Positions 31,331 to 41,113 of a stretch of 52,404 bases of DNA are shown here, piece after piece. The DNA comes from Pantoea dispersa. GTDB taxonomy: Bacteria > Pseudomonadota > Gammaproteobacteria > Enterobacterales > Enterobacteriaceae. The stretch covers positions 1 to 52,404 of the forward strand of contig NZ_SCKT01000008.1 of NCBI RefSeq assembly GCF_014155765.1, given 5' to 3'. How positions within the stretch are numbered: position 1 is the stretch's first letter; each line of letters starts with the position of its first letter. A program made the position numbers and the translations under genes. The notes under the pieces were generated by a model that worked only from the letters and a program-made list of their open reading frames with translations, made no database searches and had not been told where the DNA came from.

Positions 31331-31954
31331 TTATCGGGAGATGATGAGGTGAATACCAAACCCGGCAAACAGCACGCCCGCCATACCGTCCACCCACTTC
31401 GCCATCCGCTGATACTTATCGCGCATCCACGGCAGGGCAAAAATCGCCGCCACCAGGGTAAACCAGGCAAAGGTTTCACCGACAATCAACAGGAACAGGC
31501 CCCAGCGCTCAATCGCGCCCACATCGTTACCCACGAACAGTGAAAACACACTGCCGAAGTAGATGATGGCTTTCGGGTTAGACAGGTTGGTGAGAAACCC
31601 TTTGAGGAAGCTCATGCCACGCTTTGGCAGCTCAACCACCGGCGCTTCCGTATGAGGTTGCTTGTGACGCTGACGCGCTGAGCGCAGCAGCTGCCAGCCC
31701 ATCCACAGCAGATACAGCCCGCCACCGACCATGATGATTTCATGCAGCCACGCCATTTTCTCCAGAATCAGATGCAGGCCCATCAGCGCGACACCGGCCC
31801 AAATCACAATCCCCAGCGTAATGCCGAGCACGCCCATCATCGCTTCTTTGCGCGAGCGGCTGGCGGCGGTCTGTGAGACAAAAAAGAAGTCCGGTCCCGG
31901 ACTCATCAGCGCAACCAGATGCACCAGCGCGACGGTGGCAAATAACATCAGCAT
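31331..31954 (-). CDS. rhtC: Threonine efflux protein RhtC
   Basis: 207-aa LysE-family exporter. The N-terminal motif LVALMSPGPDFFFVSQTAASRSRKEAMMG and the later GGGLYLLWMGWQLL and GFLTNLSNPKAIIYFGSVFSLF match E. coli RhtC closely (cited here in short pieces such as MSPGPDFFFVSQTA). It is a paralogue of rhtB on the opposite strand, and the two share the NLTNPK/NLSNPK motif. It starts 12 bp after recQ on the same strand, so recQ-rhtC are probably one transcript. Confidence 0.94.
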   Translation of the reverse strand: MLMLFATVALVHLVALMSPGPDFFFVSQTAASRSRKEAMMGVLGITLGIVIWAGVALMGLHLILEKMAWLHEIIMVGGGLYLLWMGWQLLRSARQRHKQPHTEAPVVELPKRGMSFLKGFLTNLSNPKAIIYFGSVFSLFVGNDVGAIERWGLFLLIVGETFAWFTLVAAIFALPWMRDKYQRMAKWVDGMAGVLFAGFGIHLIISR

Positions 31955-31966
31955 GGTTTATTTCCC

Positions 31967-33790
31967 TTATTCTTCATCAAGATGTTCTTTGATCATCAGC
32001 AGGAACGGCTTACCGAAGCGCTCCAGTTTGCGATGACCGACCCCGTTCACGCTCAGCATCTCTGAAGCGCTGACCGGCATTTGTTCTGCCATTTCAATCA
32101 GCGTGGCGTCGTTAAACACCACGTAAGGCGGAATATTCTCTTCGTCGGCGATGGCTTTACGCAGCTTACGCAGCTTGGCGAACAGCTTGCGATCGTAATT
32201 GCCGCCGTAGACTTTTGGCGCGCTGCTGCGGCTTTTCACCGTCACAGTGCGCGGTACCGCCAGCATCAGCGGCACTTCAGCGCGCAGCACCGGGCGCGCG
32301 GCCTCAGTGAGCTGCAGCGCCGAGTGCATGGCGATATTTTGCGTCACCATGCCCAGATGGATCAGCTGGCGCAGCACGCTGACCCAGTGCTCCTGACTCT
32401 GCTCGCGCCCGAGGCCGTACACCGGCAGTTTGTCGTGGCCGTTATCGCGGATGCGCTGGTTGGTTGAGCCGCGCAAAACTTCAACAATATAGCTCATCCC
32501 AAAACGCTGCCCGGTACGATAAATGCCCGACAGCGCTTTTTGCGCTTCGACCAGGCCGTCATAGCGCCGCGGCGGATCGAGGCAGATATCGCAGTTGCCG
32601 CACGGCTGCTGGCGACCTTCACCAAAGTAGTTAAGCAGCACCAGACGACGGCAGGTTTGCGCCTCGGCAAAAGCGCCCATGGCGTTGAGTTTGTGGCGTT
32701 CAATATCCTGCAGCGGCCCGGGCGCTTTCTCTTCCAGACACTTACGCAGCCACGCCATGTCGGCCGGGTCGTACAGCATCATCGCTTCCGCCGGCAGGCC
32801 ATCACGCCCGGCGCGGCCGGTCTCCTGATAGTAGGATTCGATATTACGCGGAATATCGAAGTGCACCACAAAACGCACGTTGGGCTTGTTGATGCCCATG
32901 CCGAACGCCACGGTCGCGACCACGATTTGCAAATCGTCACGCTGAAAGGCTTCCTGCACGCGTGCGCGCTGCTCGCTGTCGATGCCGGCATGATAAGCGC
33001 CAACGCTGATGCCGCGACTCTGCAGACGCGCAGCGGTGTCTTCCACTTTGGCGCGGCTGTTACAGTAGATGATGCCGCTTTTGCCGCGCTGATCCTGCAC
33101 ATAGCGCAGCAGCTGCTCGGTAGGCTTGAACTTCTCCACCAGCGTGTAGCGAATGTTGGGACGGTCAAAACTGCTGATCTGAATCAGCGGATCGTGCATT
33201 TGCAGCAGATGCACGATGTCGTTACGCGTGGCTTCATCGGCGGTGGCGGTCAGCGCCATCACCGGCAGCTGCGGAATGCGCTGGCGCAGCTGACCGAGCG
33301 CGCCATATTCCGGACGGAAATCGTGGCCCCACTGCGAAATACAGTGCGCTTCATCGACGGCCAGCATCACCGGATTCCAGTGCTGCAGGGTGTCGAGGAA
33401 GTTATCCATCATCAGACGTTCCGGCGCGATGTACAGCAGCCGCAGTTTGCCGCTGCGGCAGTCCGCAAACACCTGCTGCTGCTGCTCACGCGTCTGCGTC
33501 GAGTTAAGGCACGCCGCCGCCACGCCGTTCGCCAGCAGCTGATCGACCTGATCTTTCATCAGTGAAATCAGCGGCGAAACCACCAGCGTCAGCCCTTCGC
33601 GCACCAGCGCCGGGATTTGATAGCACAGCGATTTGCCGCCGCCGGTCGGCATCACCACCAGGCAGTCGCGCCCTGACAGCGCGGTTTCGATGATGGTTTG
33701 CTGACCCGGACGGAACTGCTGATAGCCGAAGGTATCCTGTAATACCTGCTGCGCCAGCATTTCCTGATTAAGCACTGCCGATGTTGCCAC
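31967..33790 (-). CDS. recQ: ATP-dependent DNA helicase RecQ
   Basis: 607-aa superfamily 2 helicase (E. coli 609 aa) of the RecF recombination pathway. Motif I is [12 protein letters not shown] and motif II is [36 protein letters not shown] is motif VI. The zinc-binding cysteines are in [16 protein letters not shown] and [13 protein letters not shown]. The winged-helix region and C-terminal HRDC domain ([35 protein letters not shown]) complete it. It starts with GTG at 33790, as in E. coli, with AGGA 5 nt upstream. 20 bp after pldA. Confidence 0.97.
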   Translation of the reverse strand: MATSAVLNQEMLAQQVLQDTFGYQQFRPGQQTIIETALSGRDCLVVMPTGGGKSLCYQIPALVREGLTLVVSPLISLMKDQVDQLLANGVAAACLNSTQTREQQQQVFADCRSGKLRLLYIAPERLMMDNFLDTLQHWNPVMLAVDEAHCISQWGHDFRPEYGALGQLRQRIPQLPVMALTATADEATRNDIVHLLQMHDPLIQISSFDRPNIRYTLVEKFKPTEQLLRYVQDQRGKSGIIYCNSRAKVEDTAARLQSRGISVGAYHAGIDSEQRARVQEAFQRDDLQIVVATVAFGMGINKPNVRFVVHFDIPRNIESYYQETGRAGRDGLPAEAMMLYDPADMAWLRKCLEEKAPGPLQDIERHKLNAMGAFAEAQTCRRLVLLNYFGEGRQQPCGNCDICLDPPRRYDGLVEAQKALSGIYRTGQRFGMSYIVEVLRGSTNQRIRDNGHDKLPVYGLGREQSQEHWVSVLRQLIHLGMVTQNIAMHSALQLTEAARPVLRAEVPLMLAVPRTVTVKSRSSAPKVYGGNYDRKLFAKLRKLRKAIADEENIPPYVVFNDATLIEMAEQMPVSASEMLSVNGVGHRKLERFGKPFLLMIKEHLDEE

Positions 33791-33810
33791 GGTAATCCTG
33801 TTTTGACTGG

Positions 33811-34689
33811 TTAGAACAGATCGTTAAGCGTTACGCCGACGCCAAGACGCGTCTGGCGATGGTTATAGTCAATAAGGGATTCACCATAACCGCTGAACAG
33901 CTGCGTGTAAAAGCGCACGTGTTCAGAAATCGGATAGCTCCACGCGAAGGTTGCACCGCCGTAGCCGCTATTCCAGTTGTAGTTGCCTTCCACGCTGAAA
34001 ATGCTGTCGCCGAGCATATAGCCCAGCTTCGCGCGGTAGTAGCCCATGTATTTGGTGATGTCCGGGTTATCGTCGTTGCTGGCACTTTCCGGCAGACGAT
34101 ACCAGGGTTTGATTTCCGCCAGGAAGTTGCCGTTCTCCGCCATCAGACGGGCGTAAGCGCGGTTCCAGCTGCGTGACGTGGGATCGCTGCGGCCGTTTGA
34201 CTGATGATTCAGACCCAGCTCGACGTCGCGTAATGTCCAGCCGCCCAGCGAATAGTCGGTAGCCCAGCCGAGAAAAATCTGCGGCTCATAGTTGGTTTCA
34301 CGAAACGGTGATGAAGCCCCCCGGTTCGACAACTGCCACCAGGAGCGCTGAGTATACGACGCGGCCAGCACCGAGTTGTCACCCAAAATGCCGCGCCACA
34401 GCGGAAACGCCAGGCTGAGCTGGAATTTTACTTCATCCTTTTTCGCTTTGTCTGCCCAGTTGTAAGAGGAAATCGCCTCTTTATTCATGTCGCTGGTGTA
34501 GGTGTAAAGCAGATAGTTATTTTCATAGGGATAAAGCACGAATGGGTTATCGTGTTTTTCCAGCAGGTTAGCGATAATACTGCCCTTCACTGCTGGTGCG
34601 TCATGAACCTCTTTCACGGTGGCTTCATCGGCCTGCGCCAGCGCAGGGACCATAAATGCCGCGGCCAGCAAGGCGTACTGCTTACGCAT
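33811..34689 (-). CDS. pldA: Outer membrane phospholipase A (OMPLA)
   Basis: 292-aa calcium-dependent outer-membrane phospholipase that removes phospholipids misplaced in the outer leaflet. It has a Sec signal peptide ([20 protein letters not shown], cleavage after about residue 20) and a 12-strand barrel pattern ending in aromatic F. The catalytic residues are visible in [21 protein letters not shown], which carries His, Ser and Asn of the OMPLA site. The ATG at 34689 has GGAGAA upstream; the longer start is rejected because it would mask the signal peptide. Divergent from yigI. Confidence 0.95.
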   Translation of the reverse strand: MRKQYALLAAAFMVPALAQADEATVKEVHDAPAVKGSIIANLLEKHDNPFVLYPYENNYLLYTYTSDMNKEAISSYNWADKAKKDEVKFQLSLAFPLWRGILGDNSVLAASYTQRSWWQLSNRGASSPFRETNYEPQIFLGWATDYSLGGWTLRDVELGLNHQSNGRSDPTSRSWNRAYARLMAENGNFLAEIKPWYRLPESASNDDNPDITKYMGYYRAKLGYMLGDSIFSVEGNYNWNSGYGGATFAWSYPISEHVRFYTQLFSGYGESLIDYNHRQTRLGVGVTLNDLF

Positions 34690-34853
34690 AGAATTCTCCA
34701 GAGCGCTGCAAAAGTTATCGTCGGGCGACGGTTCAAAAAGCACGCCATTCTACACGCAAACCCGGTGGTTGATTAGCGCGGATTTCTGAAACTGGAAAGC
34801 GGCGCGAACGCGGCATAATATACACAATTCTTTAACATCTTAAGGCAGGAAAA

Positions 34854-35324
34854 ATGTCATCCCCGATGCTGACACAGCAGGAAGCGCGCCGGCTGATTGG
34901 CGAAATTTTTGTCTATCACATGCCGTTTAATCAGGCACTGGGCCTTGAGCTGGATCGCCTTGAAGCCGATTACGCCGAACTCGGCTTTGCCAATAAAACC
35001 ATGCTGGTGGGTAACGCCGCGCAGCAGATTCTGCACGGTGGCGTGATTGCCTCAGTGCTGGATGTTGCCGCCGGGCTGGTGTGCGTCAGCCATGCGCTGT
35101 CGCGCCAGCAGAGCATCAGCGAAGAGGAGCTGCGTCAGCGCCTGTCACGCATGGGCACCATCGACATGCGCGTCGACTATCTGCGCCCGGGCCGCGGCGA
35201 GCGCTTTGTCGCCACCAGCAGTCTGCTGCGCGCCGGGAATAAAGTCGCGGTAGCGCGCGTCGAGCTGCACAATCAGCAGGGCGATTACATCGCCACCGCG
35301 ACTGCGACCTATCTTATTGGTTAA
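34854..35324 (+). CDS. yigI: Hotdog-fold acyl-CoA thioesterase YigI
   Basis: 156-aa single hotdog-domain protein matching E. coli YigI, reported as a medium- and long-chain acyl-CoA thioesterase. The helix-containing segment [19 protein letters not shown] carries the active-site region. [19 protein letters not shown] and [25 protein letters not shown] form the core strands. The start has AAGGCAGGA upstream. It lies 40 bp before rarD on the same strand. Confidence 0.92.
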   Translation: MSSPMLTQQEARRLIGEIFVYHMPFNQALGLELDRLEADYAELGFANKTMLVGNAAQQILHGGVIASVLDVAAGLVCVSHALSRQQSISEEELRQRLSRMGTIDMRVDYLRPGRGERFVATSSLLRAGNKVAVARVELHNQQGDYIATATATYLIG

Positions 35325-35364
35325 TCTCACGCGGCCTGCGACACTCGCCGCTTTTCTGGAATAG

Positions 35365-36267
35365 ATGATGGATACGCAACAAACGCGTCAGGGCATTTTT
35401 TATGCGCTGGGCGCTTACTTTATCTGGGGCATCGCGCCGGCCTATTTCAAGCTGGTCAAAGAGGTGCCACCAACAGAAATTATGACCCACCGTGTGATTT
35501 GGTCGGCCCTGTTTATGCTGGGGCTGATTACCCTGAGCCGCAGCTGGCGTCAGGTACGCAGCGTGCTGGCCCAGCCGAAAAAAGTGCTGCTGCTGGCGCT
35601 GACCGCACTGACCATCGGCGGCAACTGGCTGCTGTTTATCTGGGCGGTGAATAATCAGCATATGCTGGAGGCCAGCCTCGGCTACTTTATCAACCCGCTG
35701 ATTAACGTGGTGTTTGGCATGCTGTTTCTGCGCGAGCGTTTCCGCCGTCTGCAGTGGCTGGCGGTGCTGCTGGCGGCCACCGGCGTGCTGGTGCAGCTGT
35801 GGCAGTTCGGTTCGCTGCCGATCATCGGCCTCGGCCTGGCGCTGAGCTTCGCGCTGTATGGGCTGGTGCGCAAGAAGATTCAGGTTGATGCACAGAGCGG
35901 TATGCTGATTGAAACCGCGTGGCTGTTCCCGCTGGCGGCCATCTATCTGTTTGGCTTTGCTGACAGCGCCACCAGCCACCTCAGCGCCAATCTGCTCAGC
36001 CTGAACCTCAAGCTGATCGCCGCCGGCATCATTACCACCATTCCGCTGATGCTGTTTGCCGCCGCCTGCGCGCGCCTGCGCCTGTCGACGGTCGGTTTCT
36101 TTCAGTACCTCGGGCCGACGCTGATGTTCCTGCTGGCGGTGCTGTTTTACGGTGAGAGCCTGACGCCGGATAAAATGGTGACCTTCGGCTTCATCTGGCT
36201 GGCGCTGGCGATCTTCATTCTGGACGCGCTGCTGTTTTCAGCCCGCACGCGCGTGCGCATAGCGTGA
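35365..36267 (+). CDS. rarD: EamA-family transporter RarD
   Basis: 300-aa inner-membrane protein with ten predicted helices, orthologous to E. coli RarD. The name comes from a chloramphenicol-related phenotype in relatives; the real substrate is not established. Conserved segments are AYFIWGIAPAYFKL, GGNWLLFIWAVNNQHMLEAS, LGYFINPLINVVFGM and FFQYLGPTLMFLLAVLFYGE. Two adjacent ATG codons (35365, 35368) are possible starts; GGA is 7 nt before the first. Its last 30 bp overlap the 3' end of abrB on the other strand. Confidence 0.92.
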   Translation: MMDTQQTRQGIFYALGAYFIWGIAPAYFKLVKEVPPTEIMTHRVIWSALFMLGLITLSRSWRQVRSVLAQPKKVLLLALTALTIGGNWLLFIWAVNNQHMLEASLGYFINPLINVVFGMLFLRERFRRLQWLAVLLAATGVLVQLWQFGSLPIIGLGLALSFALYGLVRKKIQVDAQSGMLIETAWLFPLAAIYLFGFADSATSHLSANLLSLNLKLIAAGIITTIPLMLFAAACARLRLSTVGFFQYLGPTLMFLLAVLFYGESLTPDKMVTFGFIWLALAIFILDALLFSARTRVRIA

Positions 36268-37290
36268 GATAAAACGGGCCATCGCCGGGCCAGTGAGCAG
36301 AATGGTAAACAGACGCAGCGTCTGCAGCGCCATGACAAACGCGATATCGACCCGGCTGCCAGCAGCAATAATTGCCACCGTATCCAGCCCGCCCGGGCTG
36401 GTTGCCAGATAAGCGGTCATCAGATCGACGTGCAGCACGCGCGTCAGCATCCACGCCAGCCCCCCGCACAACAGCATCAGGCCGATAATCGAGGCGATCA
36501 TTTGCGGCAGCGTGCGCAGCGCCAGCAAAAAGATCGGCCGGGTAAAGCGCAGGCCAACGCTCCAGCCGATCAGCGCATAGGCCAGTGCCAGCAGCCACTC
36601 CGGCACCTGCAGCGTCGCGACCCCCGTTCCGTGCAGCGTGGCACCCATCAGCGCCGGCAGCAGCAGCGCGCCGGACGGGATACGCAGTTTCTGCCCCAGC
36701 CACGCACCCGCCACCATCACCAGCAGCGTCAGCGCGAAGCCACTGTGCAGCGGCGGCAGCCAGACAATGTGGGCGGCGGCACCGCTGCTGCCAAGGCCGA
36801 TGCGGGCCACCACGGCCGCCGCGGTGGCGACAAACAGTACGCGCAGATATTGCATAAACGCCACCAGCCGCACGTCGGCGCCGAAATCACCCGCCATCGC
36901 CACCATTGCGGACGCGCCGCCCGGCGACGATCCCCACGCGCCGGTCGGTCCCGGCAGCGAGCTAAAGCGCACCAGCAGAAAACCGGACAGCCCGCTGGCC
37001 GCCAGCGTCAGCAGCAGCACCGCCAGCACCACCGGCCAGTCATCGAGCAGCGGTGAGAGGATCGCTGGCGACAGGCTCTGGCCGATCATGCAGCCCAGCA
37101 CCGCCTGCGCCAGCACGAACAGCCGTTTGTCGATGCGCACGGTTGCGCCGCTCAGCCCCATAATGGTACCGACAATCATCGGACCGAGCAGCAGTGCAGC
37201 CGGCAGGTGCAACAGCTGCAACAGGCAGCCCAGCACCAGCGAAGCCGTCAGCAGCAGCGCCCACTGCTGCCGCAAAGAGAAACGCGCCAT
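36238..37290 (-). CDS. abrB: AbrB family membrane protein
   Basis: 350-aa membrane protein of the AbrB family (PF05145), the same family as E. coli AbrB, named as a putative regulator of aidB; this is not the Bacillus transition regulator. Two homologous halves are visible, each with a GP(M/S)-type glycine-proline motif: LPAALLLGPMIVGTIMG with SLPGPTGAWGSSPGGASAMV in the first, and IPSGALLLPALMGATLHG with LATSPGGLDTVAIIAAGSRVDI in the second. The duplicated SPGG motif suggests transport. In E. coli yigF and yigG sit between rarD and corA; here this gene replaces them. It overlaps the rarD end by 30 bp. Confidence 0.85.
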   Translation of the reverse strand: MARFSLRQQWALLLTASLVLGCLLQLLHLPAALLLGPMIVGTIMGLSGATVRIDKRLFVLAQAVLGCMIGQSLSPAILSPLLDDWPVVLAVLLLTLAASGLSGFLLVRFSSLPGPTGAWGSSPGGASAMVAMAGDFGADVRLVAFMQYLRVLFVATAAAVVARIGLGSSGAAAHIVWLPPLHSGFALTLLVMVAGAWLGQKLRIPSGALLLPALMGATLHGTGVATLQVPEWLLALAYALIGWSVGLRFTRPIFLLALRTLPQMIASIIGLMLLCGGLAWMLTRVLHVDLMTAYLATSPGGLDTVAIIAAGSRVDIAFVMALQTLRLFTILLTGPAMARFISRYAHARAG

Positions 37291-37384
37291 AAGGTGGAAA
37301 TCAGAAAGTGAGTTGAGGCAACAGGTTAGCAGATTAGCGCTGGCGCGTCAGGGGTAAGGCGCCAGCAAAAGACCGCACGCTGTT

Positions 37385-37491
37385 GTAGCGGCGCAATTTA
37401 TTGCGCTCAGGTTTGCGTATTAATAACGCGAATGCCACGACGCAATATGCTGAGCATCCGTTAGACAAAGCGCGATGAATCGCGCCGCTAC
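37385..37491. repeat. REP-like paired palindrome, copy 2
   Basis: A 107-bp element bounded by the perfect 10-bp inverted repeat GTAGCGGCGC (37385) and GCGCCGCTAC (37482). Each end carries its own perfect hairpin: GCGCAA-TTTA-TTGCGC (37391-37406) and GCGCGAT-GA-ATCGCGC (37470-37485). Both arms have the GTAG-CG head typical of REP elements. The right flank CGGTTC is shared with copy 1 at 31265-31319. It lies in the gap between corA and abrB, just after the corA stop. Confidence 0.8.
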
Positions 37492-37521
37492 GGTTCTGTG
37501 CGATGATGCAATGCTGTGCGA

Positions 37522-38475
37522 TTACAGCCAGTTCTTCCGTTTGAAATAGAGATACGGCGCCAGCCCGGCGAGAATCATCAGGCCAATCGCACCGGGATAA
37601 CCAAAGCTCCACTTCAGCTCCGGCATAAACTCAAAGTTCATACCGTAGCTGGAGGCCACCAGCGTCGGCGGCAGGAACACCACGGACACCACCGAGAAGA
37701 TTTTGATGATGCGGTTCTGCTCGATGTTAATAAAGCCCATCGCCGCCTGCATCAGGAAGTTAACCTTCTGGAACAGCGATTCGTTGTGCGGCAGCAGCGA
37801 TTCGATGTCGCGCAGGATCTCGCGCGCCTGCTCCAGCTGATTGCCCGGCAGCCGCGCTTTACGCACCAGGAAGTTCAGCGCACGCTGGGTATCCATCAGA
37901 CACAGGCGTACTTTCCAGCCGATATCTTCCAGCTCCGCCAGGCGCGACAGCGCGTCGTCGTACTCTTCGCCCTGCTGCCCTTCCATGATCACGCGGCTGA
38001 GTTTTTCCAGCGCGCTATAGATGTTCTCGATCTCATCCGCCAGTTGCTCGATTTTGGTTTCGAACAGATCGAGCAGCAGTTCGTAGGCGTTGCCGTCGGT
38101 CAGCTGCTGATTGCGCGCGCGCATGCGGTACAGGCGGAACGCCGGCAGCTCACGCTCGCGCAGTGTGTACAGGCGATCTTCGCGGATGGTAAACGCCACG
38201 GTGGAGTTGCCGGCGTGATCTTCAGCATCTTCAAAAAAGAAAAAGGAGTGGATGTGCAGGCCGTCTTCGTCCTCGAAGAAACGCGCCGAGGCCTCAATGT
38301 CCTCCAGCTCGGGGCGCGTTGCCAGGCTCTGCCCCAGTTCCGACTGCACGCGCTCACGCTCGCTGTCGTCCGGCTCGATCAGATCGACCCACACCGAGGT
38401 GTTGAGTTTGTCGTTGTTGTCTTCCAGCTCGATGCGCGTCAGGCGATCGCGCTCCAGTTTAAATGCGCTCAGCAT
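37522..38475 (-). CDS. corA: Magnesium/cobalt transport protein CorA
   Basis: 317-aa homopentameric magnesium channel (E. coli 316 aa). The large cytoplasmic N-terminal domain has [16 protein letters not shown] and long stalk helices ([20 protein letters not shown]). The first membrane helix ends in the GMN signature ([15 protein letters not shown]), near residue 277, and the second precedes the basic tail FKRKNWL. The ATG at 38475 ([12 protein letters not shown]) matches the family; a 25-codon upstream extension is rejected. A leader of about 270 nt with small ORFs precedes it. Confidence 0.96.
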   Translation of the reverse strand: MLSAFKLERDRLTRIELEDNNDKLNTSVWVDLIEPDDSERERVQSELGQSLATRPELEDIEASARFFEDEDGLHIHSFFFFEDAEDHAGNSTVAFTIREDRLYTLRERELPAFRLYRMRARNQQLTDGNAYELLLDLFETKIEQLADEIENIYSALEKLSRVIMEGQQGEEYDDALSRLAELEDIGWKVRLCLMDTQRALNFLVRKARLPGNQLEQAREILRDIESLLPHNESLFQKVNFLMQAAMGFINIEQNRIIKIFSVVSVVFLPPTLVASSYGMNFEFMPELKWSFGYPGAIGLMILAGLAPYLYFKRKNWL

Positions 38476-38609
38476 AGCAATACTCCCCATTGCAGACGAC
38501 ATGGGACAAGGCGGTGAACCGCAGTGCTGCTGGCACCACGGGCACGGCAAAGCCTGAACGCGGAAACTTTCGCTTCAAGGGTAAATCAGTGCTGACTCGT
38601 GCGACGGGA

Positions 38610-38726
38610 TCAAAAAGGGAGGTCGCTGATAACCGCTAAGGCTACCCGCGTTAAAGAGGTAGCCTTAGAAATTGTCCCTGTTAACCAGGGTATAGAGCCA
38701 GCATCGACTGGGCGCGTCCAAGGCAT
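38610..38726 (-). CDS. Candidate corA leader ORF (38 codons)
   Basis: A small ORF starting MPWTRPVDAG and ending AVISDLPF, with GAGAGG 5 nt before its ATG, lies wholly within the corA 5' leader. A second, overlapping 18-codon ORF in another frame (38681-38737, MRGQCLGRAQSMLALYPG) starts 11 bp earlier but has no ribosome site. In Salmonella a short leader ORF named corL controls Rho termination in the corA leader; which of these, if either, is its counterpart I cannot decide from sequence alone. Confidence 0.5.
   Translation of the reverse strand: MPWTRPVDAGSIPWLTGTISKATSLTRVALAVISDLPF
38636..38668 (-). promoter_or_regulatory. Strong hairpin in the corA leader
   Basis: CTAAGGCTACC (38636-38646) and GGTAGCCTTAG (38658-38668) form an 11-bp perfect stem with an 11-nt loop, inside the candidate leader ORF. 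A second small stem CCCTG/CAGGG lies at 38675-38689. There is no T tract, so this is not an intrinsic terminator. It is a plausible structure through which leader translation could control Rho access to the corA transcript. Confidence 0.65.
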
Positions 38727-38752
38727 TGTCCTCTCATGATAATAGTGCGCGC

Positions 38753-38781
38753 ATGTTACGCTGAGACGAAAAAGTCGTCAA
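38753..38781 (-). promoter_or_regulatory. Predicted sigma70 promoter of corA
   Basis: TTGACG (38781-38776), a 17-bp spacer and TAACAT (38758-38753) on the minus strand make a good sigma70 promoter, 16 bp after the uvrD stop. The expected start near 38745 gives a leader of about 270 nt before the corA ATG. Confidence 0.75.
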
Positions 38782-38796
38782 GGTAGCGCAACCGCG

Positions 38797-40959
38797 CTAC
38801 ACGGTTTCCAGCCGGGCGTAAGCCGCCACCAGCCACTTGATGCCCTGGCCCTGGAAGGCCACCTGCAGACGGCTGTGCTCGCCGCTGCCTTCCAGATTGA
38901 TAATGGTGCCTTCGCCGAACTTAGCGTGGCGCACGCGCTGCCCGAGCGCGAAGCCGCTGTCGCTCTTCGCCACCGGTGTGCCCATGCGCTGATGACTCAC
39001 CGGCCGGCTCACGCTGGCGCGCAGCCGCACCTCTTCCACGCACTCTTCCGGCAGTTCACCAATGAAACGCGATGGCCGGTGATACACTTCCTTACCATAA
39101 AGGCGGCGGGTTTCAGCGTAGGTGAGCGTCAGCTTCTCCATCGCGCGCGTCACGCCGACATACGCCAGGCGACGCTCCTCCTCCAGCCGGCCGCCTTCGT
39201 CCAGCGACATCTGGCTCGGGAACATGCCCTCTTCCATGCCGACGATAAACACCTGGCTGAACTCCAGCCCTTTCGCCGAGTGCAGCGTCATCAGCTGCAC
39301 CGCATCCTGCCATTTGTCCGCCTGGCCTTCACCGGCTTCCAGCGCCGCGTGCGACAGAAACGCCTGCAGCGGCATCAGATCTTCGTCTTCGTCCTGATAG
39401 CTGAACTGGCGCGTGGCAGTGACCAGTTCCTCTAAGTTTTCGATACGCGCCTGGCCTTTTTCGCCCTTTTCCTGCTCGTACATCAGCCACAGACCGGAGT
39501 CTTTAATCACCCGATCGGTCTGTACGTGCAGCGGCAGCTCAGCGGTTTCCGTCGCCAGCGCATCCACCAGTTCGCAGAAGCGCTGCAGCGCCGAGGCGGC
39601 ACGGCCAGCCAGCGCTTTGGATTGCAGCAGTGCGCGCGTGGCCTGCCACAGCGTCAGCTGCTGCTCACGCGCGGTCTGGCGCACCACATCGAGCGTGCGA
39701 TCGCCAACGCCGCGCACCGGCGTGTTGACCACGCGCTCGAATGCCGCATCGTCGTTGCGGTTGGCCAGCAGCCGCAGATAGGCCAGCGCATCTTTGATCT
39801 CCTGGCGCTCGAAGAAGCGCATGCCGCCGTAAATGCGGTACGGCATACTGCCCTGCAGCAGCGCCTCTTCCAGCACGCGCGACTGGGCGTTGCTGCGGTA
39901 GAGAATGGCGCAATCCTGCAGCGCGTTGCCGTTTTCATGCCAGGTTTTGATGCGATTGACGACAAAACGCGCTTCATCCAGCTCGTTGAACGCGCAATAC
40001 AGCGAAATCTTTTCGCCGTCGCTGCCGTCGGTCCACAGCTCTTTCCCCAGACGGCCATTGTTGTTGGCAATCAGGGCGTTGGCTGCTTTCAGAATGTTAT
40101 TGGTGGAGCGATAGTTCTGCTCAAGACGGATGGTTTCCGCGCCTGGGAAATCCTGCAGGAAACGCTGGATGTTCTCCACCTGCGCGCCGCGCCAGCCGTA
40201 AATGGACTGATCGTCATCGCCAACGATGATGACCCGGCCGCTGTCGCCAGCCAGCATGCGAATCCACGCGTACTGAATGTTGTTGGTGTCCTGGAATTCG
40301 TCCACCAGAATATTGCTGAAGCGCTCGCGGTAGTGATTGAGAATCTGCGGCTTGTTGAGCCACAGCTCATGCGCCCGCAGCAGCAGTTCGGCGAAGTCGA
40401 CCAGCCCGGCGCGATCGCAGGCTTCCTGGTACGCCTGATAGATACGCAGCCACGTCTGCTCCACCGGGTTGCCGTAGCTTTCGATGTGCTTAGGCCGCAG
40501 CCCTTCGTCCTTTTTGCCGTTGATGTACCACATGCCCTGACGCGCCGGCCACTGTTTCTCGTCGAGGTTCATGGCTTTGATCAGGCGCTTGAGCAGACGC
40601 AACTGATCTTCGCTGTCGAGGATTTGGAAATCCTGCGGCAGCCCGGCATCCAGGTGGTGCGCGCGCAGTAAACGGTGCGCCAGGCCGTGGAAGGTACCAA
40701 TCCACATGCCGCCCTGGCTGGTACCGATCAGCTGGTCGATACGGTGGCGCATCTCCGCCGCCGCCTTGTTGGTGAAGGTCACCGCCATGATTGAGTAAGG
40801 CGAGCAGTTCTCTACCGACAACAGCCAGGCGATGCGATGCACCAGCACGCGGGTTTTACCGCTGCCTGCTCCGGCCAGCACCAGCAGATTGCTGCGCGGC
40901 GCGGCGACCGCTTCGCGCTGTTTGTCATTCAAGCCGTTAAGCAGATCGGAAACGTCCAT
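38797..40959 (-). CDS. uvrD: DNA helicase II
   Basis: 720-aa superfamily 1A helicase, same length as E. coli UvrD, acting in nucleotide-excision and mismatch repair and in removing RecA and stalled RNA polymerase. Motif Ia region SNLLVLAGAGSGKTRVL holds the Walker A. Motif II is ILVDEFQDTNNIQY, followed by VGDDDQSIYGWRGA, and later LMTLHSAKGLEF and LAYVGVTRAMEKL. The C-terminal Tudor-like domain (LGQRVRHAKFGEGTIIN) is the RNA-polymerase contact. I chose the ATG at 40959 (MDVSDLLNGLNDKQ); the 21-codon upstream extension is rejected. Preceded by a LexA box. Confidence 0.97.
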   Translation of the reverse strand: MDVSDLLNGLNDKQREAVAAPRSNLLVLAGAGSGKTRVLVHRIAWLLSVENCSPYSIMAVTFTNKAAAEMRHRIDQLIGTSQGGMWIGTFHGLAHRLLRAHHLDAGLPQDFQILDSEDQLRLLKRLIKAMNLDEKQWPARQGMWYINGKKDEGLRPKHIESYGNPVEQTWLRIYQAYQEACDRAGLVDFAELLLRAHELWLNKPQILNHYRERFSNILVDEFQDTNNIQYAWIRMLAGDSGRVIIVGDDDQSIYGWRGAQVENIQRFLQDFPGAETIRLEQNYRSTNNILKAANALIANNNGRLGKELWTDGSDGEKISLYCAFNELDEARFVVNRIKTWHENGNALQDCAILYRSNAQSRVLEEALLQGSMPYRIYGGMRFFERQEIKDALAYLRLLANRNDDAAFERVVNTPVRGVGDRTLDVVRQTAREQQLTLWQATRALLQSKALAGRAASALQRFCELVDALATETAELPLHVQTDRVIKDSGLWLMYEQEKGEKGQARIENLEELVTATRQFSYQDEDEDLMPLQAFLSHAALEAGEGQADKWQDAVQLMTLHSAKGLEFSQVFIVGMEEGMFPSQMSLDEGGRLEEERRLAYVGVTRAMEKLTLTYAETRRLYGKEVYHRPSRFIGELPEECVEEVRLRASVSRPVSHQRMGTPVAKSDSGFALGQRVRHAKFGEGTIINLEGSGEHSRLQVAFQGQGIKWLVAAYARLETV

Positions 40960-41113
40960 AAGCACCGTTTTAAGCAAGTAGGATGCGTATCCTGCACCGT
41001 TCGCGTTGCCGCCAGGCGGCAAGGGCAGATATCTGCGAGGGCGTAATCAGCTAAGCGATCAGGCTGGTGACACACAGCCTGCACGGCCGCGCGTTGCAGA
41101 ATACAGAATACGA

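Noticed and set aside
35314-35979. 221-codon open frame on the minus strand within rarD
   Set aside because: Gln- and His-rich antisense shadow of a membrane protein gene.
37339-37366. Terminator from the GCTGGCGC/GCGCCAGC inverted repeat upstream of abrB
   Set aside because: The stem is perfect but is followed by A on the plus strand and by GCTAATC on the minus strand, so there is no T tract.
37516-38517. 333-codon open frame antisense to corA
   Set aside because: Composition and position show it is the reverse shadow of corA; no ribosome site or family motif.
38760-38780. Intrinsic terminator for uvrD (GACGA/TCGTC hairpin)
   Set aside because: The stem has only 5 bp, no T tract follows, and it overlaps the better supported corA promoter.
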